From Hydrogenophaga sp. (lineage in GTDB: Bacteria > Pseudomonadota > Gammaproteobacteria > Burkholderiales > Burkholderiaceae_C): DNA of 64,000 nt. Positions 61,501 to 64,000 of the stretch are shown one piece after another. Under the pieces are notes generated by a model, which made no database searches, had not been told where the DNA came from, and worked only from the letters and a program-made list of their open reading frames with translations. Position 1 is the first letter of the stretch. Each line of letters opens with the position of its first letter. The translations under genes and the position numbers were made by a program. The stretch is taken from the NCBI RefSeq assembly GCF_011390835.1, contig NZ_JAABRQ010000009.1, positions 1 through 64,000 of the forward strand, in the 5' to 3' direction.

Positions 61501-62541
61501 ATGCAGATCGGCATGATCGGCCTGGGCCGTATGGGCGCCAGCATGGTCAAACGCCTCTTGCGCGGTGGCCATGATTGCGTGGTCCATGACCAGGCACCCG
61601 AAAGCGTCGCGCATCTGGTGGCGCTGGGAGCGACTGGTGCGCCCTCGCTGCCGTCCTTCGTCCAAGGGCTGACCGCACCCCGTGTGATCTGGCTGATGGT
61701 GCCAGCGGCGGCCGTCGATGTCGTCCTGGATCAGCTGAGGCCTCTGCTGCAAGCCGGCGACACCATCATCGACGGCGGCAACTCACACCACTACGACGAC
61801 CTGCGTCGCGCCGCGGCGCTGGCCTCTCTGAGCATTGCCCATGTGGATGTGGGCACCAGCGGCGGCGTGGCCGGCCTGGAGCGCGGCTACTGTCTGATGA
61901 TCGGCGGCGCCCAACCTGTGGTGCAGCGGCTCCAGCCCGTGTTCACCACGCTGGCCCCAGGCACAGGCACGGCCGCACCGACCCCGGGCCGGCGCACCGG
62001 TCTTGGCACCGCCGATCAGGGCTGGCTGCACTGCGGGCCGCATGGTGCGGGTCACTTCGTGAAGATGGTGCACAACGGCATCGAGTACGGCTTGATGGCC
62101 GCCTATGCCGAGGGGTTGAACATCCTGCACCACGCGAACGCCGGGCTTCAGGCCCACGCCGTCGACGCCGAAACAGCGCCCTTGCGCGAGCCCGCGCATT
62201 ACGAATACCAGATGGACCTGCCCGAGATCGCCGAGGTCTGGCGACGCGGCAGCGTGATCGGCTCGTGGCTGCTGGACCTGACGGCCGAAGCCCTCGCGAC
62301 CGACCCCGCGCTGGCCAGCTTCGAGGGCCGGGTCTCCGACTCCGGCGAGGGCCGCTGGGCGGTGCAGGCGGCCATCGACGAGGCCGTGCCTGTGCCCGTG
62401 CTGAGTGCCGCGCTCTATGCCCGTTTCGCCTCGCGCGGCCAGGCCGACTTCGCCAACCGCGTTCAGTCGGCCATGCGGCATGAATTTGGTGGCCACGCCG
62501 AGAAACCCGTGCCGGGTCCGGCGCCAACGCACAGGCCATGA
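61501..62541 (+). CDS. gnd: 6-phosphogluconate dehydrogenase, decarboxylating (short YqeC/GntZ type)
   Basis: A 346-residue oxidoreductase making ribulose-5-P, CO2 and NAD(P)H. It has the dinucleotide motif MIGLGRMGASM, the GTSGGVAGLERGYCLM substrate motif, and the catalytic Lys in HFVKMVHNGIEYG. It is shorter than E. coli Gnd because it lacks the long C-terminal domain. ATG 61501 has AAAGGAG upstream. It is divergent from phosphoketolase, so the oxidative pentose-phosphate branch and the shunt share one control region. Confidence 0.93.
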   Translation: MQIGMIGLGRMGASMVKRLLRGGHDCVVHDQAPESVAHLVALGATGAPSLPSFVQGLTAPRVIWLMVPAAAVDVVLDQLRPLLQAGDTIIDGGNSHHYDDLRRAAALASLSIAHVDVGTSGGVAGLERGYCLMIGGAQPVVQRLQPVFTTLAPGTGTAAPTPGRRTGLGTADQGWLHCGPHGAGHFVKMVHNGIEYGLMAAYAEGLNILHHANAGLQAHAVDAETAPLREPAHYEYQMDLPEIAEVWRRGSVIGSWLLDLTAEALATDPALASFEGRVSDSGEGRWAVQAAIDEAVPVPVLSAALYARFASRGQADFANRVQSAMRHEFGGHAEKPVPGPAPTHRP

Positions 62542-62602
62542 AGGTCCGCACCAGCCATCCGAGACCGCCACCCCGAAGCACCACCAACCAAATACCTTTC
62601 CC

Positions 62603-63691
62603 ATGAACCACGCCACCACCGCCCTGCAGCAACTCGGCCAGAGCCTCTGGCTCGACAACATCACGCGCGGCCTGCTGAAAAGCGGCACCCTGGCCCACTA
62701 CATCCAGCACCTGTCGGTGACCGGCCTGACCTCGAATCCCACCATCTTCGAACACGCCATCGGCAGCGACGACAGCTACGACGCCAGCATCCGCGCCTTG
62801 CACGACGCGGGATTGACAGACGAAGCGCTGTTCTTCGCACTCGCCCTCGAGGACCTGAGCGAGGCCGCCGACCTGTTCCGCCCGACTTTCGACGCCAGCC
62901 ACGGTGTGGATGGCTGGGTGTCGCTCGAAGTCTCGCCACTGCTGGCCGATGATGCGATCCACACCATCCAGGCGGCGAAGCGGCTGCACGCGAAGGCCGG
63001 CAAGCCCAACCTGTTCATCAAGATCCCGGGCACGCCCGCGGGCATCGAGGCCATCGAGGAGGTGATCTTCGACGGCGTGCCGGTCAACGTCACGCTGCTG
63101 TTTTCGCGCGAACATGTGCTCGCCGCCGCCGAGGCATACCTGCGCGGCATCGAGCGCCGGCTGGCGGCCGGTCTCAGTCCGAACGTGGCCTCGGTGCTGT
63201 CGCTCTTTGTCAGCCGCTGGGATGTGGGGGTGAAGCTGGAGGTCGCGCCTGCGCTGCACAACCGGCTGGGCATCGCGATCGCCATGCGCACCTACAAGGC
63301 GCACGGCGAGTTGCAGGCCTCGGAACGCTGGCAGCGGCTGGCCGCCGCGGGCGCGCCAACCCAGCGCCTGCTGTGGGCCAGCACCGGCACCAAAGACCCC
63401 GCGGCGCCCGACACGCTGTACGTGCAGGCACTCGCAGCACCCGACACCATCAACACCCTGCCCGAGAAGACGCTGGTGGCCTTCGCCGACCACGGTGAGA
63501 TTGACAAGCCCATGCGCCTGGACGGCGGTTATGCCGAGGTCCTGATCGAAGAATTCACCCGCGAGGGTGTGGACGTGAATGCCCTGGCTGCGCGCCTGCA
63601 GCGCGAAGGCGTCGATGCGTTCGCCCAATCGTGGCATGCCTTGCTGACGCGCATCCGGGAGAAATGCGCATCGCAGGCAGCACTTCCATGA
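62603..63691 (+). CDS. tal: Transaldolase
   Basis: A 362-residue transaldolase (longer TalB-like/actinobacterial type). The Schiff-base Lys is in [17 protein letters not shown], with [15 protein letters not shown] upstream and [12 protein letters not shown] after it. It transfers dihydroxyacetone units between sedoheptulose-7-P and glyceraldehyde-3-P. ATG 62603 starts the conserved region, 61 bp after gnd. It overlaps tkt by 4 nt (ATGA). Confidence 0.94.
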   Translation: MNHATTALQQLGQSLWLDNITRGLLKSGTLAHYIQHLSVTGLTSNPTIFEHAIGSDDSYDASIRALHDAGLTDEALFFALALEDLSEAADLFRPTFDASHGVDGWVSLEVSPLLADDAIHTIQAAKRLHAKAGKPNLFIKIPGTPAGIEAIEEVIFDGVPVNVTLLFSREHVLAAAEAYLRGIERRLAAGLSPNVASVLSLFVSRWDVGVKLEVAPALHNRLGIAIAMRTYKAHGELQASERWQRLAAAGAPTQRLLWASTGTKDPAAPDTLYVQALAAPDTINTLPEKTLVAFADHGEIDKPMRLDGGYAEVLIEEFTREGVDVNALAARLQREGVDAFAQSWHALLTRIREKCASQAALP

Positions 63692-64000
63692 CCGCCAGCG
63701 AACAGCAAAAATTAGACCAGCGCTGTATCAACACGCTGCGCACGATGGCCATTGACCAAGTGGAAAAGGCCCACTCCGGCCACCCCGGCACGCCGATGGG
63801 CGCGGCACCCACGGCCTACTGCCTGTGGCAGCGCTTCCTGCGCTTCGACCCCGAAGACGCTGCCTGGCCCGACCGCGACCGCTTCGTGCTGTCGGTCGGA
63901 CATGCGTCGGCCTTGTTGTACGGGCTGCTGCACCTGTGCGGCGTGAAGGCCGCGACACGCCTGGCGCCTGAGCGCGAAGGCCTAGCCGTGACCATGGCCG
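63688..64000 (+). CDS. tkt: Transketolase, N-terminal part (runs off the window)
   Basis: The first 104 codons of transketolase: [40 protein letters not shown] (ThDP-binding His region), and [20 protein letters not shown]. The ATG overlaps the tal stop (ATGA), so gnd-tal-tkt form one operon. The gene continues past 64000. Confidence 0.92.
   Translation, partial: MTASEQQKLDQRCINTLRTMAIDQVEKAHSGHPGTPMGAAPTAYCLWQRFLRFDPEDAAWPDRDRFVLSVGHASALLYGLLHLCGVKAATRLAPEREGLAVTMA

Overview
This is a GC-rich, gene-dense piece of a betaproteobacterial chromosome, most likely Burkholderiales/Comamonadaceae (Hydrogenophaga/Rhodoferax-like). That placement is inferred from the rlmD, nlpD-pcm-surE housekeeping block, the Burkholderia-type porin, the AtzG/AtzE/AtzH amidase set and the general protein character; no rRNA or tRNA gene was seen. 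No intact mobile element, prophage or CRISPR array was seen. There is one decayed IS3 orfA fragment and several fragments of duplicated host genes.

Layout. 0-6.8 kb: housekeeping genes (lipoprotein, rlmD, a PolB-like exonuclease, nlpD-pcm-surE, a quinone oxidoreductase). 6.8-9.4 kb: a degraded stretch with IS remnants and a Q/R-repeat lipoprotein. 9.4-22 kb: a catabolic and uptake locus with a porin, a peptide-type ABC transporter, the AtzG-AtzE-AtzH ureide/carboxybiuret-type amidase set, and GntR and LysR regulators. 22-28 kb: membrane and ion genes (DUF2254, a frameshifted Na+/H+ antiporter, a copper P-type ATPase behind a CueR-like promoter). 28-34 kb: a stress block (HPF-like, DUF302, SHOCT, Crp/Fnr, PRC-barrel, Ca2+-type P-ATPase). 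34-38.4 kb: an extracytoplasmic flavin electron-transfer operon (PepSY, DUF2271, PepSY/flavodoxin/FNR reductase, ApbE). 39-47.7 kb: BON, VIT, CsbD, OmpA, hemerythrin, fatty-acid hydroxylase and two more Crp/Fnr regulators. 47.8-56.7 kb: a giant cyclic beta-glucan synthase. 57-64 kb: phosphoketolase, class I aldolase, 6-phosphogluconate dehydrogenase, transaldolase and the start of transketolase.

The main discovery is a repeated promoter that links most of the 29-61 kb region. Fifteen sites share the operator TGTnCG-N4-CGnACA, usually followed by GAC. In every one the base at offset 39 from the 20-mer start is A, in a -10-like hexamer at offsets 38-43. This places the operator centre at -41.5 and the trailing GAC inside a -35 box, the geometry of a class II Crp/Fnr-activated sigma70 promoter. 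Sites precede HPF-DUF302-SHOCT, all three Crp/Fnr genes, PRC-barrel/Ca-ATPase, BON, an unknown gene and VIT, CsbD, OmpA, fatty-acid hydroxylase, the beta-glucan synthase, phosphoketolase and gnd-tal-tkt. Regulator genes sit divergently from targets, and one such pair has decayed (a crp copy with ATG changed to ACG beside ompA). The window therefore looks like the core of a Crp/Fnr stress and carbon-flux regulon. I do not recognise it as described, but I could not search the literature or databases.
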